Source: Proteles cristata cristata (taxonomy: Eukaryota > Chordata > Mammalia > Carnivora > Hyaenidae). Taken from it: a stretch of DNA of 64,000 bases. Each line of letters begins with the position of its first letter. Within the stretch, counting starts at the first letter, position 1. Where the stretch lies: positions 496,001 through 560,000 of the forward strand of contig JAESUZ010003901.1 in NCBI GenBank assembly GCA_017311185.1, given 5' to 3'. Below the pieces are notes generated by a model. That model searched no databases. It was not told the origin of the DNA and saw only the letters and a program-made list of their open reading frames with translations. Below are positions 1 through 12,269 of this stretch, in pieces. Made by a program: the position numbers and the translations under genes.

Positions 1-41
1 TACGTGATCAACCTAGTGACAGCTCAGCGTTCGCTACTCAC

Positions 42-143
42 CTGTCTCAACCCCAGTGTCTTTGTGTCCCACATCTGCTTTATATTCCAGAAAAAGGGCT
101 GCTCGCACTTCTGACAAGAATCACTCTCTAACCACTGAGGAGC
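42..143 (-). CDS. WDFY1: WDFY1 coding exon 9 (residues 278-311, start of FYVE)
   Basis: This 102-base exon follows CCTCAG. It encodes APQWLESDSCQKCEQPFFWN and IKQMWDTKTLGLRQ and ends before the donor GTGAGT. It carries the first zinc pair of the FYVE finger (Cys287 and Cys290). The basic RHHCR-type PI3P-binding loop and the remaining zinc ligands follow immediately in the next exon, outside the window. The exon boundary falls at LRQ, directly before the HHCRKC motif known from the family. It is the last visible coding exon. Confidence 0.95.
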
Positions 144-3100
144 CTGAGGGAGGAGAACGTCAAAGCCACCATTAGAGCATCTCTGTGTCTACTAGGACTT
201 CTCAGGTTACTGATACAACAGTTCTAGACCTTGTTGGTGCTGGCCAACAGGAATTAAAAAGAAAACTCCTCAATACATTTTGGCTGTTGCCATATTCAAT
301 ACTACGTGTTTTTGGTAATCTTTATCGCTTTAGCAACATTTATGGGATTGTCCGAAAGGAGTAATTCAGTTTTCACTGGGAACTCCTAAGGCATGTTTTC
401 ATAGACTTCTGTGCCAGAGCTGTGAATATCAAAATCCAGTTGCATGAAAACCCACTTCTTGCAGAATCTGGTAGACGACCCCCTGGGACGTCCTGTGGGG
501 TCACGCCTTCAGGGCCACCTCGTGTCAGGACAGGTTTGCCAGCCGGCCCCTCTGACTCCCGTGAGCAGCTGCCCTCCCGTGTGCATGTGCACTGCCTGCA
601 CACCTCCACCCCAGCACCGCGCTCTCTGGACTGTAATCCTTTACGCACACCTCGCTTCTCCCTGCTAACCTGTCATTCACTGGTCTTACTCATCTTGAAA
701 CATGGACAGCCTGTCCCAGAGGAGCTTCTCAATGAAGTTTTATGAAAACAGGACAATTAAAGTCTTGACATTGCTTTACCAAGAACTTAGGAAGTATTTC
801 TCTAGGCAAACCATTGCCCGATTATAAGATGAACCTGTTAAAAGCCATTACTGAATCCCAATCAATTGTCATTATAAATGTGCAATAAAAATGGGAGGAA
901 ACGCGAATTTCTGTCGGCTAGACCAAGGACTGTGAAGAAATTATTCTTTCTTGATCTTGAAAGTGAACACTCCAGAAAAATACAGCTAATGAGAGGAGAC
1001 CATGACGGGAAAATCGCAGACACCGAACTGCACACCGCCCCCCCCGCCCCCCCCCCGACCTTCTAAAACAGGCAGGAAGACAGACGGAGAGCCTCCAAGA
1101 GTCAAGCTGGGACTTCTGGGGGCTAAGAACGAGTGCCTCCGCTTCCCTATTTTGCTTCCTATTGCTTCAGGACTTTGGGTTTTCCCATTTGTTACTTTAG
1201 CTACGTCACCAGAAATACTTCTGCAAAGGTCTTTCTTGGGGGTGGGGAGCCCAGCAAACAGCACAAAGTGGGCTCGGACAGAAGCCAGGTTTCTTTGGAG
1301 AACCGGAGAAATACCGGAAGGAAGGGAAGACAAGGGAAAGGGTGACAGAGACATGCACCCACATGGGAAAGATGACCGCCTTGCTGCAGAATCACCTCTT
1401 CCGCTTCTGTGATCAAAGAACAGAGAAGGCAGCTGGGGACTGCTGCTTGGGAACAAGGTCCCTGAGGGAGAAAATGGGTGACATGGCGGGTCATGCCACC
1501 CAGAGCCCGGGAACGTCTGTCTGCAGGGAGGGGAAGCAGGTGCCGTGGCCTGGGCTCGGGTCTGAGATGCACGCGGCACCAGATACACACGGGACAAAGC
1601 TCAGGATGTCTTTGCGACAGTGACAGCCGAGTAGGGGCACCCACCCTGTGAGGTGGGGAGGAGGGCAGCGCTGGGCACAGGGCCTGGTGTCCGAAGTGCC
1701 CCAGGTGTCCAGGCAGGGTGCCCAGGATTTCATGTGACTGATTCCACTTGCTTGTCAACATAAGCTGAGCGGACCCACAGCAGCGTCACCCACACTGAGC
1801 GAGCAGGGAGGCTGTGGCTCTGGCAGTGACGCAGAGTATGGGACGAGGGCACAGGTGGTGGTGACCTAGGAGACCCAAGCTCGTCCACCTACATGGCATC
1901 TCCAAACGGGTCATCTCTGTTTGAACATGAGGCTCCCTGCACGTGGTTCTGGGGTGTGACCACAACACACCCGAGCCCTTACCCTCAGGAATGTACAGTC
2001 CTGTCTGGGGGTTTCAGAAAGAACAGGACTAGACTGAGCTGGAGGCTCAGGGGCTCCAGGGAAGAAAGGTGGGCTTTACATAGTTTCAGATAACAAACAA
2101 GACAAAATCAGAAAGAAACAGACTTTCCGGAGCATTTTATTGTAAGAAATACCCATAACTTTCTTTTAATAGGATGAAGTGATGTGCTCCAAGCTATCAC
2201 GGACCATCCTGTTATACACTTTTTCGCTGGAGGGAAAAAAAAAATTTTTTTTTGCTCTTTCCTGAGGAGAGCAAAAGAGAATGCTCATCAAGCCTTATTT
2301 CACTCTTCCCTACCTACTGTTCCATCTGCCTCTGCTGCACTGAAGGGACGACGTAACGAGAATCATCCCCCACACGGCCATTACCAATAGCTGCAGTGAT
2401 CTGCGTGACATACCGCACTGCACATCCTGTGATCCGCTACTTTAAAACAAGGTTCTCTTTTCAAGTGGATTCACTCTAATTATTACTTATTCATTTATGT
2501 TTCATGACTACTTCCCAAAAGGAACCCCTCTAATTACGATCTGGCCTGGAGGCAAATCTGCTTCCAGCCTGCCCAGATCAGTACTTCCTGGTGACTCGAT
2601 AGGAAATCCCAAGCAGCGTGGAGAGAGAACCTGGGACTAATTCTGTATGCCCTTGTCTAAGGAAGCCCTGTAAATAGCACAAACCCTAACTCCAGAGCCA
2701 GGACCTTCTAGATCTGTAGACTGTTTCCTTTTGCACTATACTTAGCTGGTTTAAAAAAGAGAGAGAGAGAGAGAGAAAGACTACTGAAAACAATGCATCT
2801 TTTTAACACAATATGCTTACCCACCAGCACTGTCAGCTGCTGAGAGAGAGAAGCCAGCAGAGCGTGACGTGGAACCAGCCAGCATGCATGTGATCTGGGG
2901 GAATCTTCCACAAATGAATGAAAAGAGACTCGTGTACAAAGGAAGCATCCTGAGCGACGGGGCTGTCTTTTCTTTCCCTAGACGTACAACGAACTCCACA
3001 ATCATGTGACCCTGAAGGTGGGAATCCTGCTTTTATTTTGTTAACTATTTCTCCTAAAAGAATTTGCCAAAGGATAAGGATAGTGGACTGAAATCCAAGT

Positions 3101-5086
3101 GGGTGAGCTCTTAGAAGCAGCTCCTGCAGTACTGGCCCGGGCGTCGCCCTCCCGTGTGATCCAGGGAACACAGCCTTCAGTGGTCTGTGCTCTCAGAATA
3201 AGACCGAAACAGCAGTCCGAAAGTCCAGCAAATCGAACAGAATGCTAGCTGTCCTTGATGCCCGCAACAGCAGCTACTAGAAAACACACTTAAAATAAAT
3301 CCTTGCGAGGAAAGTATATGTAATGTGATGCCAACGTTATAGATGATGCAATAACTGGCCAAAATATTCTGCCAGTAAGCCGACAATCAAGATTTCCTCT
3401 GCCTGACTGGTCTCACAAGCTAAAAAGGTAGCAGTCATGACTTTTCCAAATTATAAGCTTCCTTTTATTATTTACAGGGTAGTCTATTTCCTTCGTGAGA
3501 TTACAAGCTTCTTGCAGGCAAGAATCTTTATGTCTAGAGCATGGTAGCCATAACGTCTGGAAATGAGTCATGTCACTACTTTTAGTTAACTGAACCCCCA
3601 GGTCACGTCTTCTGTGGCATCCTAAGATGCAGTTTTAGTCAGTGAAAACAAGACTCACGAGTAATAGGAGGTGACACAAATTGTGTGCGGAGTCTGGTGG
3701 GGTTGCCGCATCTGATCCAAGGGGGCCCAGCACAGGGGCCACCGCACAGCATACGGGGCAGCGTCTTGAGCGAACCACGTGACCTCCCACGGCACAGGAG
3801 GCAATTAGATGCAGTAGCAGTGAGCCCTTGACCTGTTTCCAGGTGTCAGAGCCACCCTCCAGGGGCTCAGTAAATGTTTCTCAAGTTAAAATTCAGTCCT
3901 CCTCAGTCCCTCGGCTCTACAATCTTCTCTTCCAAGTCAACAAAAAGTAGGCTCTTCTGCTATTTACATCACAGGTTGGAAAAGACAGATAATACCCACG
4001 TTGGCAGACACGAGAGTAGAAATCCTGCCTGGAGGTCATCTGACGACATGTATAAAAAGCGGTAAGAACATACATATTTCCCTGTGCCACAGGGTCTGTT
4101 TTCAGATACTCATCTGAAATAAATAATTGAACAACCACACAATGACCAGGTCAAGAACGCTCACTGCCGCGGTGCCCACAGACGAGAGTACGGATGCCAG
4201 AGGAGGTGGTGGAGGGAGGGTGCGATAGGTGAGGGGGTCAAAAAGTGCAAACCTCTGGCTGTTAAAGCAAGTACTGGGGACATGAGGTACAGCCTGGCGG
4301 CTGAAACCGCGTTGTGCACGTCAAAGTCACTGATTGGGTGACTCTTGAAAGTTCTCATCACAAGAAACAAGATTTGTAACCAGGTGGTGCTGGAGGCTAA
4401 CGGGACTCACCGCAGTGATCGTTCCCAATATGCGCAAATACCGAATCACTACACTGCACCCCTGGAGCTAATATAATGATATACGCTGATTATTTCTCAA
4501 GTAGAAGAAAAAAGACGGCAAGGTTGTTGACACAATCAGTGTGTCTCTCTAAAGAACCAGAAGCAAACAGTATGTCAGCAAACAGACAGAAATGACCACG
4601 AACTTCTGAACGAGGCCCCACAACACGTTAGCGGCACAAACAAATCAGAACTCGGGCCTCCTGAAAACAGTAGTAGTACATGGACACCCCCTGGTGGAAA
4701 ATAAACCAGAGAATGGCACGTGTGTTCACGTTCCCGGGCAGGCACCTTGCTGCGTCCGGCCCCCAGCATCTGGTGACAGGGATGCCGTGGGGCCACCAGA
4801 GCGCTTCGGGGCCTGCACACAGCCCGCACCCAGCGGCACCGGGCACCGTCTCCAGGCAGAACGCAGCCCACATGCAGCCTGTGGGCGACGCTGGTCACTG
4901 CCGAAACCCTCACATGGGCGGGAGGTGCAGTGCAAAGTGACATGATGGAGCCTGTTGGGCGACAGCCAGAGAGAACGAGGGTGCGGAGTCTGCCTCAGTC
5001 GGCACCAACAGCCGGTGGGGGGGGGAACCCGAGAAGCCGGGTTGTGGGGTCCCTCCATGCCAGCCCTGTCTGGCTCGTTCCCTTAC
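144..5086 (-). other. WDFY1: WDFY1 intron 8
   Basis: No coding exon was found here. It contains a C-run at 1036-1057, a GA microsatellite at 2759-2778, an A/T palindromic run at 2230-2251, and an old L1 3' end at 4230-4500. Most of the rest looks like unique, unclassified sequence. Confidence 0.8.
4230..4500 (+). repeat. ancient L1 3'-end fragment (L1M class)
   Basis: The diverged sequence includes CTTGAAAGTTCTCATCACAA and ends with a stretch resembling CACCTGGAGCTAATATAAT and a TATATGCTGATTAT tail. This is the well-known 3' untranslated end of old mammalian L1 copies. It lies in sense on the plus strand and is opposite to WDFY1 transcription. Confidence 0.7.
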
Positions 5087-5192
5087 CTCCTCTCTGCTAA
5101 CGTCCATGTTCCACACTGCAATTCCACCGTCCGAGGAACAGGAGATGAGCTGCCGTGTGAGCTGGAGGTAGCACAGGGACTGCACTCTGTCA
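5087..5192 (-). CDS. WDFY1: WDFY1 coding exon 8 (residues 242-277)
   Basis: This 106-base exon follows GTTCGCAG and completes His242. It encodes DRVQSLCYLQLTRQLISCSS and DGGIAVWNMDVSREE, ending in phase 0 before the donor GTAAGG. It is WD repeat 6, with SCSSDGGIAVW being the classic c-d strand signature ending in Trp269. VSREE links the propeller to the FYVE domain encoded from exon 9. Confidence 0.96.
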
Positions 5193-5507
5193 CTGCGAAC
5201 AACACACATCCGTCACTTGTCTCGATGTGGAAACACACAGGCTCACATCTCCGCTTGTTCCTGCAACTGGCATCCTACCACTGACTACCTGGTATGGTAA
5301 TGTGGCCTCTGGTATCAACTTTAGTCAGCATTCTGTCCCTTACTACACGGCATCATAGTCTCTATGAAGGAAAGACCACTTTCAAATCAGTCATCCAGCA
5401 CCACAAGCCACAGAGAAGACGATGGCTAGACTATCGGGCCAATCACTGTGTGAGCCAGTCACTGTGGTCCATTCCTTTTCAGGTGCACGAGATTCACCTA
5501 CTTGTTC

Positions 5508-5723
5508 GGGGCCACCTGGGTGGTTCAGTCAGTTGAGTGTCTGACTTTGGCTCAGGTCATGATCTCACGGTTCATGAGTTTGAGCCCCATGACCAACTCT
5601 GTGCTGACAGCTCAGAGCCTGGGGCCTGCTTCAGATTCTGTGTCTCCCTCTCTCTCTGCCCCTTCCCCACTCGTACTTTGTCTCTCTCTCTCTCAAAAAT
5701 AAAACAGTAAAAAAAAAAAAAAA
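5508..5723 (+). mobile_element. CAN SINE (SINEC), complete
   Basis: The head GGGGCCACCTGGGTGG is followed by the SINE body, a CT-rich zone and a poly(A) tail. It is flanked by an imperfect target-site duplication ATTCACCTACT(T)GTTC (5492-5507 and 5723-5737). The body is an older type (CAGTCAGTTGAGTGTCTGAC). Confidence 0.92.
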
Positions 5724-5807
5724 TTCACCTACTGTTCATACCAAAGAACAAGAAGGAGTGACTCCCTTAACTGGAACACAACCCGTAGGAACAGATGATG
5801 AAACACT

Positions 5808-5878
5808 ATACACACACACGTGCACGTGCTCACACTCACACACACACACGCACGCGCACACACACACGCACACACATC
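5808..5878. repeat. (CA)n compound microsatellite
   Basis: Alternating CA interrupted by CG and TG dinucleotides (ACACGTGCACGTGC, CACGCACGCGCACACA). The purine-pyrimidine alternation favours Z-DNA. Confidence 0.9.
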
Positions 5879-6546
5879 CAATGATGGGGTGACATCTGGC
5901 CCGGTCCTGCATGCCCTAGGAAGCAATCTCCTGACCTGCAGACTTGCGTGAAGGGTGTTTCCTTGGCTACTTTTCAACTTGAGTCTGCTTACAGTAGACG
6001 GCAACAGCCTAGCCACAAGGAGGAAAGGCAAGGTGCAAAGCAGAGGCCAACGTCCTCTTCCTCCCAAAACTAGAAGCCAAGAACCTAAGTGCTGTAACGT
6101 CCTAGCTCAGGGGGCTGGGCCTGCGTCAAACCACAGCCACACGTTACACGTCCGAATAACAAAACCAGGTAGGCATCCGGTTCGAGACTGGCTTAGCACG
6201 GCATTCCACGCAACCGTCCCTGGCCCGAGTCCTCACCTTCGGTCCTCAACCCGATTGCACCCTAAGCAGCTATTTCAAGAGGGTGACTCCTTGGGATAGA
6301 CAGGTGGCAAGTGCTCTTTGGACAAAGAAGGAAGACGACTCTGGGCTTTTTTTTTTTTTTCCTCCTCTACAACACCAGACACTCAGGACTAACGGAAAAG
6401 CAGCTAAAGTTAAAAGTGGACAGAGTGAGCCCTGGCGTATGGCTGCCTTCGCAGACAGAGTTTGGAAGACGCCACATCCCAACACTAATGCTACCCCACC
6501 TCCCGCAAACTCGGATTCTTTCCCCACCCCCATGACAGTCACGCAC

Positions 6547-6673
6547 TGGTGGCCCTGCAGCAAGAGCGTGCGGCCTTTCCTTCCTCCGATGTCCCACATG
6601 ATGATGCTGTTGTCAGAGGCTCCCGAGAAGAGTAGCCGCTGGATAGGGTCCCACCAGAGGCAGGCGATGCTCC
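6547..6673 (-). CDS. WDFY1: WDFY1 coding exon 7 (residues 200-242)
   Basis: This 127-base exon follows TCACCGTAG. It completes Gly200 and encodes SIACLWWDPIQRLLFSGASD and NSIIMWDIGGRKGRTLLLQG, then His241 and two bases of His242; the donor is GTGCGT. It forms WD repeat 5, with the GH at 197-198, an SGASD structural turn and the MWD motif at 225-227, and ends at the QGH opening repeat 6. This is one of the best conserved segments of the family. Confidence 0.96.
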
Positions 6674-6767
6674 CTACGGTGAGAGAGGAGAGGTTCAGGA
6701 CAGCCCCACACCTGTGCACGCATGTTCCACACCTCGACCGGCGGGGTCCTGATGGAAGACTGGGTCT

Positions 6768-7005
6768 GGGGCGCCTGGTGGCTCAGTCGGTTAAGAGTCT
6801 GACTTCAGCTCAGGTCATGATCTCACTGTTCGTGGGTTCGAGCCCCACATCGGGCTCTGTGCTGACGGCTAGCTCAGAGCCTGGAGCCTGTTTCAGATTC
6901 TGTGTCTCCCTCTCTGACCCTCCTCTGCTCATGCTGTCTCTCTCTCTCTCTCTCTCTCTCTCAGAAATAAATAAAACATTAAAAAAAGTTAAAGAAAAAA
7001 AAAAA
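6768..7005 (+). mobile_element. CAN SINE with long CT tract
   Basis: GGGGCGCCTGGTGGCTCAGT head, TTCGAGCCCC B box, (TC)n at 6938-6962, AATAAA and A-rich tail. It starts about 95 bases from the WDFY1 exon 7 acceptor, antisense to the gene. Confidence 0.93.
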
Positions 7006-7282
7006 GGAAGCCTGAATTTTTTGTTGTACAGAAGGTCCTTCAACACTTCATCATGAGTCACAGAGAAGACACGCATACCTATCACCCAGAGTTATAAGAC
7101 AACGATCTGCAGTCGTAAGTCAAACTACTTTGAACAGGAAAATGTTTAAAGAATTTTTCTTCATTCTATACCAAAAAAAAAAAAAAAAAGATAAAATAGC
7201 TATTTATGAAGGGTTAGTTCAGAAGAAGCTTTCGAAGGGAAAAAATAAAAGCTAACAATGTTTAATGAGAAAAGATAGTGAA

Positions 7283-7498
7283 GGGGCGCCTGGGTGACTC
7301 AGTCGGTTGAGCGTCCAACTTAGACTCAGGTCGTGATCTCGCAGTCTGTGGATTCGAGCCCCATGCCGGGCTCTGTGCTGACAGCCCAGAGCCTGGAGCC
7401 TGCTTTGGATTCTGTGTCTCCCTCTCTTTCTGCCCTTCCCCTGCTCATGCTCTGTCTCTCTCTCTCTCAAAAATAAATAAACATTAAAAAAAAAAAAA
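7283..7498 (+). mobile_element. CAN SINE, complete
   Basis: GGGGCGCCTGGGTGACTCAG head, CTCTCAAAAATAAATAAACA end and poly(A) tail. Older body type, close to the general felid consensus. Confidence 0.92.
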
Positions 7499-8806
7499 GA
7501 CAAAACCGTGAAGATGACTATGGTAAATAGGGAAGATAAAAATCTAGATTATTCCAGGTTTCTGGGAACTTGCAGGTGTTTTATCTCAAGATGCACATGT
7601 GTAAGGAAATTAAGTGAAGGGTCTTAGTTTGCACATGATATGCCAGGGAATTCAGGTAAAAAACCCAAACCTCATGTTTTACATTCTACCTTGGCTAAAC
7701 TCAACAAATTTGATACCCTTGGGAAATCTTTCTACAGCTTTCTCTTTCAACAGATTTCTCTCTTGGTTGTTCTATTGATCACTGCTTGCCTAGAAAAAAC
7801 CTGTCAGTAAACTTAATAAAACTGAACCAGTCCCACAGGTTAATATTTTTGGCAGGTATAGAGAAAACTGATGAGGTCGTATTGAAAAAGAAAACAACAG
7901 AAACTAGTTTCTCTCAGAGACTTCACATGAGTGAAAAAAGAACTGTTCTGCCAAACTGGCCTCAGGAAACAACTGTGCATAACTCCTGACCCTATCTAAT
8001 CCTGTGCCCTGTACATTTCAGCCTGCCTGACAGCAGATAAACATGGTCCTTCACTATAAACACTACTAAGCAGTCCCCAGAACCCAGTGTATCCTTAGCA
8101 ACCCAGAGAGGACTCAGGGGCCTGGGGATCAGGAGACCATTAGTCATCAGCACGAGTGGTTTCCCTGGGGGCTGTGCCTTCCTGCCCCAATACGGTCTAA
8201 TGTACTTATCCCCCTGTGCTCTACAGGGTTCCCAGTCTGACAGATTGTTCCATCTAAACCAGACGGGATTGAAGTGTCTAAATTCTTACCCAGTACGGCC
8301 AACTGAACTTTAAAACCCTTCCATGGGGCCTGGCCAACTTGCTGGCCTGTAGAAATGATACAATCCCACCCATTCTTTCTCCTCAGTCCCTAACCAAGCA
8401 GAGGCAGAAGCAGCCTGGACATTTTTCCTAATGGCACTGTCGACCAGCTCTTGCTCAGTGTCCTAGAAACTGACAAATTAAAAGAAAACAAAAACAAAAA
8501 AACAACATTCCTCCAAAGGTCTTACCATTTACAAAAATTTTAAAAGCTCTTCTAAAAATAATTCAATTTAAAAAGACAAACAAAACAGAAAGTTTCATCT
8601 ACATGAACCATCTGGACAGGATTTTGACTATGTGAAACTCAACAGCCCACTTTCGGTTAGCTTCTCACTCTTTTAGAGCTAAATCTCACATCTGGCCAAT
8701 CAAACTGAAAACTGACAGGAGCTGATGATTCATGAAGCCACGGGGCTGAGAACTAAATCCGGATGCCCAGGATAGGTGAAGAACTGTGAGTGATCACACA
8801 GCCTAC

Positions 8807-8919
8807 CTTCATGCCCTTTGAGGGTTGTGATAACTGCACAGGAGGTCTGTTCAAGCTTCAGCAGGGTGATCTGTCCAGAATAATCGCCAACGAAAGCATA
8901 CTGAGTATCATAATCATAT
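8807..8919 (-). CDS. WDFY1: WDFY1 coding exon 6 (residues 162-200)
   Basis: This 113-base exon follows TCTCCACAG. It completes Gln162 and encodes YDYDTQYAFVGDYSGQITLL, then KLEQTSCAVITTLKGHE and one base of Gly200; the donor is GTAGGC. It holds WD repeat 4 and the GH motif opening repeat 5. It is obscured in six-frame ORF calling by its short length but joins exons 5 and 7 exactly in phase. The EQTSCAV segment differs slightly from the human sequence as I recall it. Confidence 0.94.
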
Positions 8920-10507
8920 CTGTGGAGAAGCAGTCAAGGATATAGAACACAATCCACCCAAAAGCTATCAAATAGAAAAATGTGCATTTTAAGGAAATAA
9001 GCAGAAGCCTAAAACCATGAGACAAGAAATACCCAACTGAGATTCGGGCAATACGTAAATATTAAAGAAAGAAAGCTTTTCAAGTTGGAATTCTTGAGAA
9101 AATTAATACTCATTAATTTGACAAGAATTCATTGAGTACCTGTTACTATTCCAATCAATACCTAAGGATACTGAAAAAAAAAAAAAAAGATAAGAGCTGA
9201 CAGAGAGGACAAACATGGAAACAAGTAGTTCTAATCAAATTATAAAGTATAAAAAAGTAAACACTCGATAATGAAAACAGCCAGAAAGAACTGGAACAGA
9301 ATGGCTATTTATGAACTCTTTCTGGAAATAATGCAAAACTGGTAGCAAATATGGACATGAAGCCATCTTTCCTCTGGCCTGCATGAGACAGCTTTAAGTA
9401 CAGAGGATGATTCATTTTAAATTGCCCTAGAGAGCTTAATCATCCAAGAGAAGAGTAGTAAATTTAAATTTTAAAAATACACTATTAATAACAACTCATT
9501 CCTTTCTCAATCACTTAATGGACATAGAAATTTGTGGCCAAGCAGCAGTTTAAACACATCAGGATGCCCCCCGTTTCAATACCAAAGCACAGGTCGAAAG
9601 AACACCACCGCCTGGGCTGTGCCTGTGTGGTTTTGAGCCATTTCCTATCAGTCCATATGAAAAGCCTAACCTATGACAGAAACACTTATTTAGCACAAGA
9701 TGTAGCAAAGTATTTTCCCCTTATTTGAACCTGAAGCGTATGTACTACTTTAAATGCTTATTTCAAATATCTCATGCTGTGCATTCATTTGTAGCAAAAG
9801 TTTTTTTTATAAAGGCTTTCCGTGGAAAAAAAGAATTTACCATGTCAGACACCAGCTCTGGAAAAGGAGCTACTGTGGGGTATCTGCCTGCTGACCGCCG
9901 TGAGCTGGCCGCCCGACAAACACCACTACCAGAGGTCGCCTTAAGGGCAAACCATACAGGAAACAAATTCCATACAGTAGAAGAAAACTGTGAAGGCAGC
10001 AATTTGTGAGCATTCGAGGATCCTAAGGCACCTCTGAGAATATTAAATGGATTACGAACCCCCTCCACATACATGCCGATGAACTATAAAACTCCTTTAA
10101 GTCCATTTATGAATTCCAGGGTCACAAATCCTTATTATATTCTCTTTCAGGGTCTGCAAATAACCGAAAAGAAGATCGATCCCTTTCTGTTTTTCTTTAT
10201 TCAACAAAAAGGTCTTTCCTCTCACCTTGAAATGCAAAGGAACGAGGGGGTAGGGATGATGATTAATGAGGTTTAGGTTTCCGAGATTTTGTACAAGACA
10301 GAGATAGCACTTCCCAGCAGAGAACGGCAATTCATCTGATTATTACTTTTAATAAACCAATATATTTTTAATATTTTTAGGGGAATATACAGGAATCACC
10401 CAATCTCTGGATGTCAACCGCCAATTTATGATCAGGTTCAGAACGGACTGTTGCGACAAGGAGGTGGCGGGGGAGGGGGGGCACACATGTGGCCGGCTGA
10501 AGGATAC
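8920..10507 (-). other. WDFY1: WDFY1 intron 5
   Basis: A stretch near 9110-9260 (GAATTCATTGAGTACCTGTT) looks like an antisense L2 end and contains an A-run at 9175-9188. A G-rich run (10461-10481, plus strand) lies close to the exon 5 donor. Otherwise no features were recognised. Confidence 0.75.
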
Positions 10508-10658
10508 TGTAAACACGAAGCCCAGGAGGTGAAGAAGTGTTTCCCGAGCATGTTCCCGCTGCGGGTGCACATCCAGCTGATGCACTTGTCGTGGCCCGTG
10601 CTGATGACCCACTCTGCAGCCAGGCTGAAGATGATCGCAGACACTCGATTCTGATGAG
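10508..10658 (-). CDS. WDFY1: WDFY1 coding exon 5 (residues 112-162)
   Basis: This 151-base exon follows TTCCTGCAG, completes Ala112 and encodes HQNRVSAIIFSLAAEWVIST, then GHDKCISWMCTRSGNMLGKH and FFTSWASCL, covering WD repeats 3 to 4. CISWM (137-141) is the Trp strand of repeat 3. The exon must end at TTACA before the donor GTATCC so that CA plus A makes Gln162. That donor is weak (no G at -1, no GTRAGT). A C-rich tract lies about 30 bases into the intron on the gene strand. Confidence 0.95.
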
Positions 10659-11875
10659 CTGCAGGAACAGAGAGGGAAGTCTGCGCCCTTCACCAAGAAA
10701 CGTGACCTTCTGAATCAGAACTGAGGCTCACCTCCTCGAGCTGGTTGGCCTGGACGCTCACGGTCTCAATGATCCTACCACGGAAATGCCTGTGCTCTGT
10801 GAGCCAGCTTTCAGATAGCCTTCCCAACCCCAACTCAGTACCCTAGGCTTTCCGTGGCCCAGCCCCAAGTCCCCTACTTGGGTGGGCGATGAGAAGCTAC
10901 AGATCCCAAAAGACTGATGCTCAAGAGGGATTCCAATAACAGATCAAAGACAGATCTTTTTTTTTTTTTTTTTTTTGGCTGTACTCAAGAGAACATTTTT
11001 CCTTTGCTATTAACTATCAGTAAGTTCCATATGGAATGTGGTAGACTTTTCTTAAAGAAGCAATGTTTTTTATAGTCTATCACTTTAGTACTTCGACCTT
11101 TTTAGAAAACACTGGCATTGTAAACAAGAGAATTTCAGTTTTCCAAAATTAAAAAATAGTGTAAGCATTTTGTTTCTGGAATATTTTGTGTGTAATTCTT
11201 TTTTAGTATTTATAAAGACAAAGTATTTGTAAAGCTCTGTATTCCAAAATTATAGCTGAGAAAAGGGAAGGTTTTCTATTATGTGACTTGTGAACTACTT
11301 GCATTTCCAGGCTGACTGTAAGTCACACTAGGGCAGTGACGAGTCTAGTCTCCTTCATCTAGTATAGCACATGGCATGCAGCGGGTGTTTAATAAATGCC
11401 CAGTCTGACGAATGAAGTCAGAGGCTGGACAGAGAAACTTTCTGACCTCACTCTCTGCTGACCAGGATGCTTTGGAAGAATGGAGGGACTCTTTCTTATA
11501 AATCACTTAGAAAACACTACAACTCTATGGGTATATGGACAAAATCACCAACAGACATTCATAAAAGGTAACAAATGATCAATATTAAATAAAGCTTAAG
11601 TAATTTTTAAATTGCGAGCTACTTTGACCATCAAATTGGCAAAAAACATTTTAAGAGCTACAGACCTGATGAGCAGATACTCTCAGCTACCACTCACGGA
11701 CTATAAAAATTCACACTATTGCTGGGAAGAAGTGTGCAAAAGAAATCTAGGGCATTAAAAACCTTGTTAATGTTTGAACTGGCTACTCCATTTTTAGGCG
11801 TTTGTCTTAAATAGAAGTAGCCTGGGGCTAGAGCCCGGGATTAGAGTTAGAATAATAGTCAAGGACACATACACA

Positions 11876-11923
<48 letters not shown>

Positions 11924-12269
11924 AAACATACGCTCACAGATATATATACCACCCACATATATATACACACTGTCATACAGGTCAGTGTGTGTTATCAAAA
12001 ACTGGAGGCACTACACATGCTCAAAAATAGAATGCTTAAATTAAATCTGATAATGCACTCAACAGGAGAGTATACAAAATTTTAAACACTGATAAGCAGG
12101 AAAGGATGGTAAATGACTCTGAAGAGTTCACAGCCTCCTATATAATTGGAGAAACACCACTAAACACTTCATGTGAAACCCAATTTTGATCGTAAGAGAC
12201 AGTGTTCTAGTTTTGTGTGCATCTGTCTACACGCATATGCATGTAAGTATGTGTGTGTGCTATAATTAC
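10659..12269 (-). other. WDFY1: WDFY1 intron 4
   Basis: It holds a T-run (10957-10976), a possible L2 end near 11340-11420 (CACATGGCATGCAGCGGGTG then AATAAATG), and a (CA)(GT) repeat at 11868-11920. No coding signal. Confidence 0.75.
11868..11920. repeat. (AC)n/(GT)n palindromic microsatellite
   Basis: A short CA run (ACACATACACACAC) switches directly into about 20 GT units. The junction ACACACACGTGTGTGT is self-complementary. Confidence 0.92.

Larger units (their letters stand above)
5193..6546 (-). other. WDFY1: WDFY1 intron 7
   Basis: It holds one CAN SINE (5508-5723) and a compound CA repeat (5808-5878). The remainder is unclassified, with no coding signal. Confidence 0.8.
6674..8806 (-). 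other. WDFY1: WDFY1 intron 6
   Basis: It holds two plus-strand SINEs (6768-7005, 7283-7498) and about 1.3 kb of AT-rich sequence without recognised features. Confidence 0.8.

Noticed and set aside
6283..7056. 257-codon plus-strand frame
   Set aside because: It runs through the antisense of WDFY1 exon 7 and then into a SINE, so it has no independent support.
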